Shown: one piece after another, positions 27,612 to 37,241 of the stretch
Numbering within the stretch: position 1 is the stretch's first letter
Layout: every line of letters begins with the position of its first letter
DNA from: a bacterium
GTDB lineage: Bacteria > 4484-113 > JAFGCY01
Direction: 5' to 3'
NCBI GenBank assembly: GCA_020849855.1
Contig: JADZFO010000023.1
Coordinates: 1 to 64,000 of the forward strand
DNA length: 64,000 nt
Notes under the pieces: model-generated
Told to the model about the DNA's origin: nothing
Database searches by the model: none
Seen by the model: the letters and a program-made list of their open reading frames with translations, nothing else
Program-made: the position numbers and the translations under genes

Positions 27612-29210
27612 TTACCCGTTCAGGATAGCATGCAGCTTCTGGCGCAGGGGGTGGCGGGCCTTGCCGCCCGGCCCAGTCACCAGCAGGAAGACCTTGCCGT
27701 CCTCGGCCCGCAGCCAGACCTGCGTGAAGCCGATGTAGAGCGTGAAGGCGACACCGAGGATCATGCAGATCCAGCCGAAGTAGAGCACCGGCTTGCCGGG
27801 GTCACGGTTGTACTGGAAGATGCTGTAGTTGTCGATGCGCTCACTCATACGGCACTCGGCCATGCGGCCGCCGGCCATCGCGCTGAAGCCCTTCTCGGTG
27901 TCAATGATCTGGCTGCCCATGTACTGGCCCGAGGCGGCGTCATAGAAGCTGGCGATGGTCAGCGGGCCGATATAGCGGGTCTTCTTGCCGTCCTCGTAAA
28001 GGTCGCCGGCCTTGACCGCGTCGAAGCGGAAGTTCATCGGCGAGGTCTCCACGCCCCGTGGCAGCACCGCCACCATGTCGCCGCCTTCCTGGGGCAGCAG
28101 CCACTGGCTGGAGGACTCGTCCCAGATGGCTACACCCATCGGGGTCAGGGTGCTGAGCTGGTCAGCGATGATGCGGTAGTCCTTCGCCTCACCTTCCTGG
28201 CCGGCCCAGGAAACGGAGAGATAGCCGTCCTGCTGGTAGCCGCTTTGGTAGAGGATCAGCTTCTCGACCACCAGGGGGTGGTTGACCTTGACTTCCTTGG
28301 TAACGGTGCGGCCCTTGAAGGTGCCGGTCAGGTCGCTGACGTAGTCGCGCACGAAGTAGCGGTAGTAGGGCCACAGCTCCTCGGGCGTGTTCTTGCGCAT
28401 CTCGCTGGGCACTTCGATCTTCCAGTCGTAGTCGATGCGGAAGTTCTTCTGGTCCAGTTCGTAGTTCAGCGGGGCCATCAGCTTGAGCAGGGGCTGAATG
28501 TAGGAGACCTTGCCCTCCGAGCGGTCCAGCGTGAGCACCGATGTTTCGCCGTCTGCCAGGCGCACGTTGCCCTGGCTGCCGGTGGCCTTGCCATAGATAC
28601 CGCCGCCCAGCAGCACCAGGATCGCGAAGTGCAGCAGTACCAGGGCCCACTTCTTCAGGAAGCCCTTGTCGGCATAAAGGCAGGCCGCGCCGGAATGCTC
28701 ACCGCGGGCCACGCGGAAACCCTGGGCCTGCAGCTCGGCCGCGGCCTTTTCCAGGGCGGCATCCGCGCCGTCCTCAGCGGCATAGAAGACCGCGCGCTTG
28801 TTGTTGGCGAAGAAACTCTGGCCTCGGGCGGCGGGCGGGCTCTTCCAGAGGCTGACCGTGCTGCGGTAGCGGACGATATTGCAGACCACCGCGCTGACGC
28901 AGAGCCAGATCAGCAAGGCGTTGAAGTACCAGGTGAAATAGACGCGGTCCAGCCCGAAGTTATGGATGACGCGGTAGCGCAGGTCGCCATACTTCTGCAG
29001 CATGAACTCGTCAAAGCTCAGGCCCATGGGGGGCTGGGCCAGGTGCACCTGCGGGATCATCGTGCCGACGGCGTTGAGAATCGCCAGCGCCAGCATGACC
29101 CAGATCGCGGTGGGCAGGCTGTTAAGTTCACGCCAGAGGAAGCGCCCGACAAGGGCAAGAGGTCCCGGCGATGCAGCGGGGGCTGGGGCAGCAGCAGGTT
29201 CAGCGCTCAT
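27612..29210 (-). CDS. resB: Cytochrome c biogenesis protein ResB (Ccs1)
   Basis: 532 residues. Membrane segments near 30-48, 80-98, 183-203 and one close to the C-terminus (about 480-500) enclose a large periplasmic domain, the layout of ResB/Ccs1. With CcsA it forms the system II haem exporter/ligase that attaches haem to apocytochromes c outside the membrane. The ATG overlaps the stop of ccsA by four bases (ATGA), a classic resBC-type arrangement. Confidence 0.85.
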   Translation of the reverse strand: MSAEPAAAPAPAASPGPLALVGRFLWRELNSLPTAIWVMLALAILNAVGTMIPQVHLAQPPMGLSFDEFMLQKYGDLRYRVIHNFGLDRVYFTWYFNALLIWLCVSAVVCNIVRYRSTVSLWKSPPAARGQSFFANNKRAVFYAAEDGADAALEKAAAELQAQGFRVARGEHSGAACLYADKGFLKKWALVLLHFAILVLLGGGIYGKATGSQGNVRLADGETSVLTLDRSEGKVSYIQPLLKLMAPLNYELDQKNFRIDYDWKIEVPSEMRKNTPEELWPYYRYFVRDYVSDLTGTFKGRTVTKEVKVNHPLVVEKLILYQSGYQQDGYLSVSWAGQEGEAKDYRIIADQLSTLTPMGVAIWDESSSQWLLPQEGGDMVAVLPRGVETSPMNFRFDAVKAGDLYEDGKKTRYIGPLTIASFYDAASGQYMGSQIIDTEKGFSAMAGGRMAECRMSERIDNYSIFQYNRDPGKPVLYFGWICMILGVAFTLYIGFTQVWLRAEDGKVFLLVTGPGGKARHPLRQKLHAILNG

Positions 29211-30343
29211 CGTGCATCCATGTCCTGGGGCTCGTCAGCCTTATGCGCCGGCGGGCTGGGGACGTTCATCTTGCCGGCAGCGCCCTTCAATGCATCGCGT
29301 ACTGGTGTACCAAGCACTTCCTCGGCATCCGCGGCCTGTCCCTCGGACAGGTCGCCCTTGGGCACCGGAAGGAAGAGCATCACCAGGAAGAAGAGCATCG
29401 GCATGGCCATGATGCTCAGGCCGATGATGTCCTTCTGCACGTTGGCCGCGCCCATGGTGTAGGCGTGGATCGAGTTCAGGCTGAAGACGTTGTCCAGCAT
29501 GTTGACGCCCTGGAAGGTTATCAGGACGACGGTGAAGCCCAGGCAGGACAGCACCGCCGAGCGGTAGCCCAGCCAGCCGGGGCGGTGGCGCAGGTGCAGG
29601 TAAATGATGTAGACAAACCATGTGCCAAGGGCCCAGGTCTCCTTGGGATCCCAGCCCCAGTAGCGGCCCCAGGCCGCGTCGGCCCAGAAGGCGCCAAGAG
29701 CGATGCCCAGGGTGATCACCGGCACTCCAACCAGGATGATGCGGTTGCTGAGCTCGTCAAGGCTGCGCAGGCTGAGCTTGTCGCCGAAGGTCTTGATCGG
29801 CATCCAGCCCTTAACCCGCACCAGATAAAGCAGGCCGAAGACCGCCGCCAGCGCGAAGGCGCTGTAGGAGATGAACATGGCGGTGATGTGGAAGACCAGC
29901 CAGTAGCTCTTCAGCGAAGGCATCAGCTCACGCGGGTCAGGTCCCATGGACTTGGCGGCGAAGCCCAGCGCGGCCAGTGGCACTATCAGGGCGAAGACGC
30001 CGTAGAGCCGGGTCTTGAAGAGCTTTATCTCCAGAATGAAGTAGAGGAGGGTGACCAGCCAGGCGAAGTAGCTGGTGGCCTCGTACATATTGGTGGCGGG
30101 CAGCAGGAAGCCCTTGTGCTGATGGTAGTAGAAAAGCCCGCGGCTGACCAGGAACAGGGTATGCAGCACCCAGCCAAGCCCCAGGGTGATCACGGCCAGC
30201 CGTCCCATCCATTCCTTGCGGACAAAGAAGGCGTGGACTGCATAGAAGAGGTAGGCGACGAAGTAGCCAATCATCGCGTAGTCTTTGATCTGCAGGCCGA
30301 CTTCTGTACTGGCTAATCCGCTAACCGTGCCAAGCTCACTCAT
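29207..30343 (-). CDS. ccsA: Cytochrome c biogenesis protein CcsA (ResC)
   Basis: 378 residues with about eight membrane segments. The haem-binding tryptophan-rich motif reads YWGWDPKETWALGTW near residue 225, and conserved histidines lie in flanking helices (WVLHTLF, VFHITAMF). Start ATG 30343 follows GGAGGAAGT; an upstream in-frame ATG would add 12 residues without a site. A ~75-residue Asp/Glu/Pro-rich C-terminal tail after the last membrane helix is longer than usual. First gene of the ccsA-resB-prenyl synthase operon. Confidence 0.88.
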   Translation of the reverse strand: MSELGTVSGLASTEVGLQIKDYAMIGYFVAYLFYAVHAFFVRKEWMGRLAVITLGLGWVLHTLFLVSRGLFYYHQHKGFLLPATNMYEATSYFAWLVTLLYFILEIKLFKTRLYGVFALIVPLAALGFAAKSMGPDPRELMPSLKSYWLVFHITAMFISYSAFALAAVFGLLYLVRVKGWMPIKTFGDKLSLRSLDELSNRIILVGVPVITLGIALGAFWADAAWGRYWGWDPKETWALGTWFVYIIYLHLRHRPGWLGYRSAVLSCLGFTVVLITFQGVNMLDNVFSLNSIHAYTMGAANVQKDIIGLSIMAMPMLFFLVMLFLPVPKGDLSEGQAADAEEVLGTPVRDALKGAAGKMNVPSPPAHKADEPQDMDAR

Positions 30344-30417
30344 ACTTCCTCCGGATGGCCGTACTGGATTAATCCACATCCGGCTCGACCATCATCCCAC
30401 CACGTCACTGGCTGGCT

Positions 30418-30454
30418 GATACTAGCATAGGACGCATATTGTGAATAAATTCAC
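30418..30454. promoter_or_regulatory. Promoter/operator region between ccsA and flhA
   Basis: Minus-strand TAGTAT at 30418-30423 is a likely -10 for ccsA. Next to it is the inverted repeat GTGAAT-AA-ATTCAC at 30441-30454, in the space where a -35 would sit, so it is a candidate operator. A second small inverted repeat GGCCG...CGGCC lies near 30463-30481. No clear -10 for flhA is seen. Confidence 0.4.
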
Positions 30455-30605
30455 GTTACAGTGGCCGGTTAAATTTCGGCCAGTCCAATTAAATGCACTT
30501 AATCATCAGCACAGCTAAGACTGCGCGCCCTAGACTGGATTCTCGAAGACGCCTATCTGACAGCGACGGGTCGCTGATCGGCGTTTCGGGGGAGGAAAGC
30601 GGAAA

Positions 30606-32765
30606 GTGTCCGCTGCACGTGCTTTGTCGACTGGTCTGGCCCCGGGGCGGCGCTTTGACGCAATCATTCCCTTTGTAGTCCTTGCCTCAGTACTGATGCT
30701 GGTCGTCCCTCTCCCCGCCATGCTTATCGACCTGCTCATGATTATCTCCATAGCCTCCGGCGTGGTAATCATGATGCTGACGATGTACATCCGCAAGGCG
30801 CTGGACTTCAGCATCTTCCCTTCACTGATCCTCTTCACCACGCTTTTCAGGCTTTTCCTTAACGTGGCCACGACCCGCAGCATTCTCTCCAAGGGCGAGG
30901 CCGGGCACGTGGTGGATACCTTTGCCCACTTCGTCACCGGCGGCAACGCTGTGGTCGGCCTCGTTATCTTCATCATCATTGTCATCGTGAACTTCGTGGT
31001 CATCACGCACGGCGCCCAGCGCATCGGCGAGGTGGCGGCGCGCTTCACCCTCGACGCCCTGCCCGGCAAGCAGCTTTCTGTGGACGCCGACCTGAACGCC
31101 GGCATCATCACGGAGCAGGAAGCCCGGGCGCGGCGCAAGGAACTGGAGCAGGAGGCCGAGTACTTCGGCGCCATGGACGGTGCGGGCCGCTTTGTCCAGC
31201 GCGACGCCATGGCCGGCATCATCCTGATCCTGGTCAACATTGGCGCCGGCTTTGTGATCGGCATGATGCAGCTCGGCATGGAAGCAGGGGAAGCGCTGAA
31301 GCACTTCACCCAGCTCACCGTCGGTGACGGCCTGGTGGCCAACATCCCGGCGATCCTGATTTCCACCGCCACCGGCATCATGGTCACCAAGGCCGCGTCA
31401 GAAGACACCGTGGGCACAGCCATCGTGCGCCAGCTCACCAGCCAGTGGCGCGCCCTGGCGATCAGCGCCGGCTTCATGTTCTTCATCAGCCTGGTGCCCG
31501 GCATGCCCAAGCTGCTGCTCTGGGGCGTCAGCGCTGGTCTGGCCTATGTGGCCCTGATGCAGAAGCGCAGCGAGGAAGGCGGCGGCGAACTGGCTGAAGC
31601 CAGCGCGGCGGCCGGCGCCGGTGCTGCTCCGGCCGGGCCGGGAGCTGCGGCGCCTGCGTCCCCGGGCGCGCCGGCGGATGCCGCCCTCAGCCCTGAGCAG
31701 CGGGCCAAGGAAAACCTCAAGCAGCTGCTCAGTGTGGACCTGCTGGAGCTGGAGATTGGCTACGGCCTGATCCCGCTGGTGGATGCCTCGCAGGGCGGCG
31801 ACCTGCTGGAACGCATCAATAACCTGCGCAAACAGGTGGCGATCAGCCTGGGCTTTATCGTGCCCCCGCTGCGCATCCGTGACAACATCACCCTGCGCCC
31901 GGGCGAGTACAACCTGAAGATCAAGGGCAGCGTGGTGGCCAGAGGCGAGCTGCTGATGGACCGCTACCTGGCGATGAACCCGATGGGGGAGGAAGCCAGC
32001 CTGGAGGGCGTGAAGGTTCGTGAACCGGCCTTTGGCATCGATGCCTGGTGGATCACCCCGGACCAGCGCGCCCGCGCGGAGATGGCCGGCTTCACTGTGG
32101 TGGACAGCGCGACCGTGCTGACCACGCATGTAACCGAGCTGATCCGCAACCACGCCCACGAGCTGCTGACCCGCCAGGCGGTACAGGAGCTGCTGGATCT
32201 GCTTAAGGAACGCATGCCGGCCCTGGTCAGCGAGCTGATCCCAGACCGTCTGGGAGCCGGCGACGTCCAGCGCGTGCTGCAGCTGCTGCTCAAGGAAAAG
32301 GTCTCGATCCGCAACCTGGGCCTGATCCTGGAGACGCTCAGCGACTACGCCCCGACCAGCCGCGATCCGGAGGTGCTTGGCGAGTATGTGCGCCTGGCCC
32401 TGGGACGCCAGATCGTGGCGGACTATGCCGACCCCGAAGGCGGCCTGACGGTCATCACCCTGGATCCGCGGATCGAGGAGCGGGTGGCCGGCAGCCTGCA
32501 GACGACGACCACTGGCGTGATCCCGGTCCTGCCGCCGCCCTATCTGAGCAAGCTGGTTGAGAACTCGACGAAGCTGGTGCAGCAGGCCGCGGCCATGGGC
32601 CTCACCCCCGTGTTCCTGGTGAGCCCGCGCATCCGGCCTTATCTGCGCAAGCTGCTGGAGAAGCTCTTTAAGGGAGTTGTGGTGCTGAGTTACGGCGAGA
32701 TCGCCGGCGAAGTTGAGCTGAAGACCCTGGGGACGGTTGAGAACCCTGACGCCAAGCCGGCCTAG
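30606..32765 (+). CDS. flhA: Flagellar export gate protein FlhA
   Basis: 719 residues, the usual size. Eight membrane segments fill residues ~15-310 and include the FHIPEP signature RIGEVAARFTLDALPGKQL and the conserved RDAMAGIIL. An Ala/Pro-rich linker (~325-375) leads to the cytoplasmic ring domain, beginning LKQLLSVDLLELEIGYGLIP. FlhA is the export gate that takes flagellar subunits and chaperones. The GTG start has GGAGGAAAG upstream. It opens a co-directional block that ends with fliA; flhB is not adjacent. Confidence 0.93.
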   Translation: MSAARALSTGLAPGRRFDAIIPFVVLASVLMLVVPLPAMLIDLLMIISIASGVVIMMLTMYIRKALDFSIFPSLILFTTLFRLFLNVATTRSILSKGEAGHVVDTFAHFVTGGNAVVGLVIFIIIVIVNFVVITHGAQRIGEVAARFTLDALPGKQLSVDADLNAGIITEQEARARRKELEQEAEYFGAMDGAGRFVQRDAMAGIILILVNIGAGFVIGMMQLGMEAGEALKHFTQLTVGDGLVANIPAILISTATGIMVTKAASEDTVGTAIVRQLTSQWRALAISAGFMFFISLVPGMPKLLLWGVSAGLAYVALMQKRSEEGGGELAEASAAAGAGAAPAGPGAAAPASPGAPADAALSPEQRAKENLKQLLSVDLLELEIGYGLIPLVDASQGGDLLERINNLRKQVAISLGFIVPPLRIRDNITLRPGEYNLKIKGSVVARGELLMDRYLAMNPMGEEASLEGVKVREPAFGIDAWWITPDQRARAEMAGFTVVDSATVLTTHVTELIRNHAHELLTRQAVQELLDLLKERMPALVSELIPDRLGAGDVQRVLQLLLKEKVSIRNLGLILETLSDYAPTSRDPEVLGEYVRLALGRQIVADYADPEGGLTVITLDPRIEERVAGSLQTTTTGVIPVLPPPYLSKLVENSTKLVQQAAAMGLTPVFLVSPRIRPYLRKLLEKLFKGVVVLSYGEIAGEVELKTLGTVENPDAKPA

Positions 32766-32909
32766 TGCCGGGTGCCGCTGGTAACGGCGATCAGCCGGAA
32801 GGCCGGTCTGTGGATAAGTCATTGACAGTGTGGGTAACTGAGTTAAGACACTTTAATGATCCGCGCCGGAAGGGCTGAGGGACAGTTTGGAGGAAGAGAG
32901 GACGACTGG

Positions 32910-34829
32910 ATGGCTACGCGGGTGAAAAGGTATGAGGCGCCGCTGGAGCAGTTCGATGCTCTGCTCGCGCGCATAGAGACCGAGATGGGGCCGGATGCCC
33001 GGCTGGAAACCCGCGAGTTCCGCCGCGGCAGCGTGATGGGCATGGGCGGCACGCGGATGGTGGAGGTGATTGCCTCTGTCACCGTGGATGTGATGCCGCC
33101 CTCTGCCCCCCGCAATGCCCGCGGCCCCGCGCCCATGGGCGAGCCGGCCGGACTGGGCGGCCGCAGCGGCGAACCGCGCTGGGCCCGTCCGGGGATCAGC
33201 ATCCAGGCGGATGACGCCGCGCTGCCGCAGGCCAGTCAGCCCCAGCCCGCAGTCACCGCAGCGCAGCATGAGCGCAGCCCTGGCAACAGTGCGCATCCCG
33301 GCCTGCTGCCCGCCCCACGCCTCGCCCCGCTGCTGAGTGACTACCAGGGCGGCGAGCAGCGCCGCCAGCCGGCGCAGCCCCAGCCCCCCGCCGCAGACAG
33401 CAGGCTGGAGCAGCAGTTCGCCAACCTCAAGCGCGAGCTTTCTCGCCTGCAGTCTGACCCGGGCAGCGGGACACAGCTGCAGCAGCCGCGCCAGGTAGCC
33501 AGCCAGCGGCAGCCGCAGCAGGAGATTGAAGACCTGCGGGCGACAGTGGCCGAGCTATCCGCCTCCATCCGTCAGCTTCAGGCGGAGAAGAGCGCGGCGC
33601 TGAAGGCCAGCGCCTCCACCGAGACGGTGCTGGAAAGCGGCGTCGCTGATGCAGCCCTGCGCAGCGGCCAAGGCCGCCTGGTCAGCCAGGGCGGTGGCCC
33701 GGCCACGGTATCCAGAAGCATTGCCCAGCCGCCCCAGCGGCCTGCTGACGCAGAACCGCCGATGACTGACTGGCTGGCTGAAGACAGCGTGGCCCAGGCG
33801 TCGCAGTTGTCCGCCCCGGGGAGTGCCGTGCTGAGCGACGAGGATGCAGAGGCCAACAACCTGTGGGAACTTGTGGAGCCGGTCAAGGCACCGCTCTTTG
33901 AGCAGGCACCCGGCGCCCTCGCCGCGGCAGCATCGGATGAGGAGCTCAGCCTGCCGCAGCTGCCCTCAATGACCCAGCCCGGCGATGGTGACGACAGCGC
34001 CAGACAGGTGGGGCAGATCAAGCACAATGCCTATCTGCGGCTCCTGAACTCAAACATTGACTCTGACAACGCCATGCAGCTGGTTGAGCGTGCGGCGACC
34101 CAGCTTGGCAACCACATGCGCTTTGATGACGCGCGCCCTGAGCTGGTAGAAGAGGCGCTGCTGACCGAGATCCAGGGCGAGATCTGCCGCGACATCCTGA
34201 TCGGCGGGGGGATCGAGCTGCGCGGCGGCCTGCCGGGCCGCGTGGTGGCTCTGGTGGGACCGACGGGTGTAGGCAAGACCACCTGCATTGCCAAGCTGGC
34301 GGCGCACTTCGCCTTCCAGCGCGGTCGCTCGGTGGGCCTGGTCAGCCTGGACACCTATCGCATCGCCGCGGCCGAGCAGCTCAAGACCTATGCCGAGATA
34401 ATGGGCCTGCCGATCCAGGTGGTTTACAGCGCGGACGAACTGGACAGCGCGCTGCAGGCTTCGCGCGCGCGCCATGAGCTGACGCTGGTGGATACAGCCG
34501 GTGCGAGCCCCCTTGGCGGCAAGCAGCTGCTTGAGCTGGGCAAGGCTTTCAGCCTGCACAGCCCGGACGAAGTGCACCTGGTCCTTTCGGCCACCACGAA
34601 GGCCGATGACCTGCGTCTTTTGCTGGAAAACTTCCGCATGCTGAACTACTCACGTCTGATTTTGAGCAAACTCGACGAAACAAGGGGCCTTGGAGCCCTT
34701 TACAACGTGAACCGCTACGCCAGCGCGCCGATAAGTTACTTCGCGGTGGGGCAAGGCGTGCCCGAAGACCTCCGCGTGGCCGAGCTGGATTTTATCCAGC
34801 ACTGGGTCACGACGGGGGCCGTGAAGTAA
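32910..34829 (+). CDS. flhF: Flagellar GTPase FlhF
   Basis: 639 residues. The start MATRVKRYEAPLEQFDALL is the FlhF N-terminal pattern, so ATG 32910 is preferred to the in-frame ATG at 32856. A long Gln/Ala/Pro-rich low-complexity linker (~70-380) is much longer than in most FlhF proteins. The C-terminal ~240 residues form the SRP-type GTPase: VGPTGVGKTT (G1), SLDTYRIAAAEQL, DTAGASPLGG (G3), LSKLDET (G4). FlhF sets the place and number of flagella. Its usual partner gene flhG does not follow. Confidence 0.9.
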   Translation: MATRVKRYEAPLEQFDALLARIETEMGPDARLETREFRRGSVMGMGGTRMVEVIASVTVDVMPPSAPRNARGPAPMGEPAGLGGRSGEPRWARPGISIQADDAALPQASQPQPAVTAAQHERSPGNSAHPGLLPAPRLAPLLSDYQGGEQRRQPAQPQPPAADSRLEQQFANLKRELSRLQSDPGSGTQLQQPRQVASQRQPQQEIEDLRATVAELSASIRQLQAEKSAALKASASTETVLESGVADAALRSGQGRLVSQGGGPATVSRSIAQPPQRPADAEPPMTDWLAEDSVAQASQLSAPGSAVLSDEDAEANNLWELVEPVKAPLFEQAPGALAAAASDEELSLPQLPSMTQPGDGDDSARQVGQIKHNAYLRLLNSNIDSDNAMQLVERAATQLGNHMRFDDARPELVEEALLTEIQGEICRDILIGGGIELRGGLPGRVVALVGPTGVGKTTCIAKLAAHFAFQRGRSVGLVSLDTYRIAAAEQLKTYAEIMGLPIQVVYSADELDSALQASRARHELTLVDTAGASPLGGKQLLELGKAFSLHSPDEVHLVLSATTKADDLRLLLENFRMLNYSRLILSKLDETRGLGALYNVNRYASAPISYFAVGQGVPEDLRVAELDFIQHWVTTGAVK

Positions 34830-34931
34830 GCACTCTCCCCCTCGCGCTGAGAGTGGCGGCGGCTTGGCACACCCCGAGCCGCCGCTGGCTCACGGCCGTC
34901 CGCTTTGCGGCGGTCGAAGCAGGGAGGCGGA

Positions 34932-36020
34932 ATGCAGGCGACAGAAAAGAAAAAAGGCGTTCTGGTCGTTGATGACAGCGCGTTCATGCGCAAGGTCCTC
35001 AGCGAGATCATCAGCTCATCGGACGAGTTTGCCCTGATTGACACCGCCAGCAATGGCGAAGATGCACTGGCCAAGCTGCGCCAGCATGGTGACAGCGTGG
35101 AGCTGGTCACCCTGGACGTGGAGATGCCGCGCATGGATGGCCTGAGCTGCCTGCGGCAGATGATGGCCGAATCGCCGCGCCGGGTGGTGATGGTCTCCAG
35201 CCTGACCACCGAAGGCGCTGCCGAAACCATTGAGGCCCTGGAGGCCGGGGCGATCGACTTCCTGGCCAAGCCCGGCGGCAATGCCATTTCCCTGAACTTC
35301 AAGGAGTCCAGCACCGAGCTTTTGCGCATCCTGCGCTCGGCGGCGATGAGCCGCATCCCGGCGCGCGGTGAGACCATTCGCCGTCCGGCCCCGCGGGCGC
35401 GTGTTGAGACCATCAGCCCGGTGCGCGCCGCCGCCAGCGCTGTGGGCGCGGCAAGCAGGATCGTGGCAGTGGCTTCATCCACCGGCGGCCCCAAGGCCCT
35501 GGCCAGCTTTATCCCGCAGCTGCCGGACAAGTTCCGCGCCGCGATGCTGGTGGTCCAGCACATGCCGGCCACCTTCACCAAGCTGCTGGCCGAGCGTCTG
35601 GACAAGTCCAGCGCCATCCGGGTCAAGGAAGCTGAAGAAGGAGATGTGCTGGAAGCCGGCACCTGCCTGATCGCGCCGGGCGGATTCCACACGGAGGTCA
35701 CCCCCAGTCTCAGCATCCACCTGACAAAGGACCCGCCGGTGGGCGGGCTCAGGCCCTGTGCCGATATCACTTTCAGGACCCTGGCCAATGCGGCCGGCAG
35801 CCACGTGATGGGTGTCGTGCTGACGGGTATGGGCAGCGATGGTACGGAGGGCTGCAAGGCCCTGCGGGCCAAGGGGGCGCAGGTGGTGCTGGCGGAGAGC
35901 CGCCAGACCGCCACCATCTGGGGCATGCCGCGCAGTGTTGTTGAGCACGGCGTTGCCGACAGGGAAGTACCGATTGATGACATGGCCGCCGCTGTTGTAG
36001 AGGCGCTCGGCCGCATTTAG
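34932..36020 (+). CDS. cheB: Protein-glutamate methylesterase CheB
   Basis: 362 residues. The N-terminal receiver has VDDSAFMRKVL and phosphoryl-acceptor Asp in TLDVEMPRMDG. A linker of ~45 residues leads to the esterase domain with the triad Ser (SSTGGPKAL), His (VQHMPATFT) and Asp (TGMGSDG). CheB removes methyl groups from chemoreceptors when phosphorylated by CheA. Start ATG 34932 has AGGGAGG in front. The ~100 bases before it hold a GC-rich stem (GCGGCGGCT...AGCCGCCGC, ~34857-34886). Confidence 0.93.
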   Translation: MQATEKKKGVLVVDDSAFMRKVLSEIISSSDEFALIDTASNGEDALAKLRQHGDSVELVTLDVEMPRMDGLSCLRQMMAESPRRVVMVSSLTTEGAAETIEALEAGAIDFLAKPGGNAISLNFKESSTELLRILRSAAMSRIPARGETIRRPAPRARVETISPVRAAASAVGAASRIVAVASSTGGPKALASFIPQLPDKFRAAMLVVQHMPATFTKLLAERLDKSSAIRVKEAEEGDVLEAGTCLIAPGGFHTEVTPSLSIHLTKDPPVGGLRPCADITFRTLANAAGSHVMGVVLTGMGSDGTEGCKALRAKGAQVVLAESRQTATIWGMPRSVVEHGVADREVPIDDMAAAVVEALGRI

Positions 36021-36044
36021 CCGCTAGTCCGGCCTGGAGGAAAG

Positions 36045-36596
36045 ATGTCCGCTCTGGCAAGCCGTCAGACTGTTACTGAAGCGACACGCAGCGAGGCTGT
36101 GTCAGCGCCTATGCAGGCGCAGGCCAGCTTTGACCTGCTGGTGGTTTTCCGCCTGGTCGGCCAGTGCTTCGGCCTGATGGCCAGCAATGTCCGAGAGATC
36201 ATCAACATCAGCACAACTACCAGGGTGCCGAACACGGCGGCGCATATCGAAGGCGTGGTCAATCTACGCGGACGCATCGTGCCCGTGTTCAACCTGCAGC
36301 GCAAGCTGGCGCTGCAGCAGGCCGATTCACACCAGCCCGCAGCCCTGCCGGAGCCAGAAGAGCAGGAGGCGGGCAGCCACCCGCGCCGCACGGTGATGGT
36401 GGTGGAGGAAGACGGCGCGCTCTGCGGCCTGCTGGTTGAAGAGGTCACGGATGTAGTGAAGATCTCAGCGGAGAGCGTCAACACAGCCGCCAGCCGGATC
36501 GAAAGGCCCGGCAGCGGTTATGTGTTGGGCACGGTCACTCTGGAAGGTGGCAGGCTGGCGACTTTGCTGAGCCTGGAAGCGCTGCTGGCGGATTAA
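36045..36596 (+). CDS. cheW: Chemotaxis coupling protein CheW
   Basis: 183 residues. The CheW fold starts near residue 28 (DLLVVFRLVGQCFGLMASNV), has the conserved segment HIEGVVNLRGRIVPVFNL near 66 and LLVEEVTDVVKIS near 128. A Glu/Pro-rich insert (~88-112) is longer than in typical CheW. CheW links chemoreceptors to CheA. Ribosome-binding site GGAGGAAAG. No cheA is found in this block. Confidence 0.92.
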   Translation: MSALASRQTVTEATRSEAVSAPMQAQASFDLLVVFRLVGQCFGLMASNVREIINISTTTRVPNTAAHIEGVVNLRGRIVPVFNLQRKLALQQADSHQPAALPEPEEQEAGSHPRRTVMVVEEDGALCGLLVEEVTDVVKISAESVNTAASRIERPGSGYVLGTVTLEGGRLATLLSLEALLAD

Positions 36597-36622
36597 GCGC
36601 CGGCTGCGACGGAGGGAATCAA

Positions 36623-37240
36623 ATGGAAGTCACGACGGAATACCTTTCCGAACTGCAGATGGACACCATCCGCGAGATCAGCAACATCGGCATGGGACAT
36701 GCCGCCACAGCGCTCTCGCAGATGATCGGCCGGCCGGTGAACATCACCGTCCCTGAGGCGCGCATCATCACCGTGATGGATATCCCGACCCTCGCCGGCG
36801 GTGAGGATATGGAAGTGGCGGCGGTTTATCTGCAGGTTATGGGCCAGGCTCGTGGCCACATCATGCTGCTCTTCCCTCTGGACTCGGCGCACCATCTGAT
36901 CAGCATGCTGGCCCCCGGAATGGAGCTACGGCTGCCTGATGACGAGATGGCCCGCTCGGCCATCCAGGAGATCGGCAATATCCTGGGCGGCAGCTTCCTG
37001 CGTTCACTGGCCGAGCTGACCCAGCTGGCGATGCTGCCAAGTGTGCCGGGTGTGGCGGTGGACTACGCGGGCAGCATCCTGGGCTATCTGGCGACCAGCC
37101 TGTCGCAGTTCGAGGAGCGCCTCGTGACGGTCCGCACAGACTTTGAGCTTGAAACAGAGCGCCTTGAGGGCCACTGTGTGTTTATTCCTGAGGAAGGTGC
37201 GCTGAACACCATCCTTGAATCGCTGGGCATGGGAGGCTAA
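36623..37240 (+). CDS. cheC: CheY-P phosphatase CheC
   Basis: 205 residues with both phosphatase motifs of CheC: REISNIGMGHAATAL near residue 18 and QEIGNILGGSFL near 115 (E-x-x-N in each). Having both sites fits a true CheC rather than FliY or CheX. CheC works with CheD in Bacillus- and Thermotoga-like adaptation systems. Ribosome-binding site GGAGGG. The next gene starts one base after its stop. Confidence 0.9.
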   Translation: MEVTTEYLSELQMDTIREISNIGMGHAATALSQMIGRPVNITVPEARIITVMDIPTLAGGEDMEVAAVYLQVMGQARGHIMLLFPLDSAHHLISMLAPGMELRLPDDEMARSAIQEIGNILGGSFLRSLAELTQLAMLPSVPGVAVDYAGSILGYLATSLSQFEERLVTVRTDFELETERLEGHCVFIPEEGALNTILESLGMGG

Positions 37241-37241
37241 G

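Noticed and set aside
27594..30316. Long plus-strand frames opposite resB and ccsA
   Set aside because: Antisense shadows; the minus-strand genes have membrane segments, motifs and an ATGA overlap.
31398..32822. 474-codon minus-strand frame inside flhA
   Set aside because: Opposite to a conserved FlhA; no recognisable protein.
34868..34884. Sigma54-like TGGCAC near cheB
   Set aside because: The second element TTGC is missing at the needed distance.
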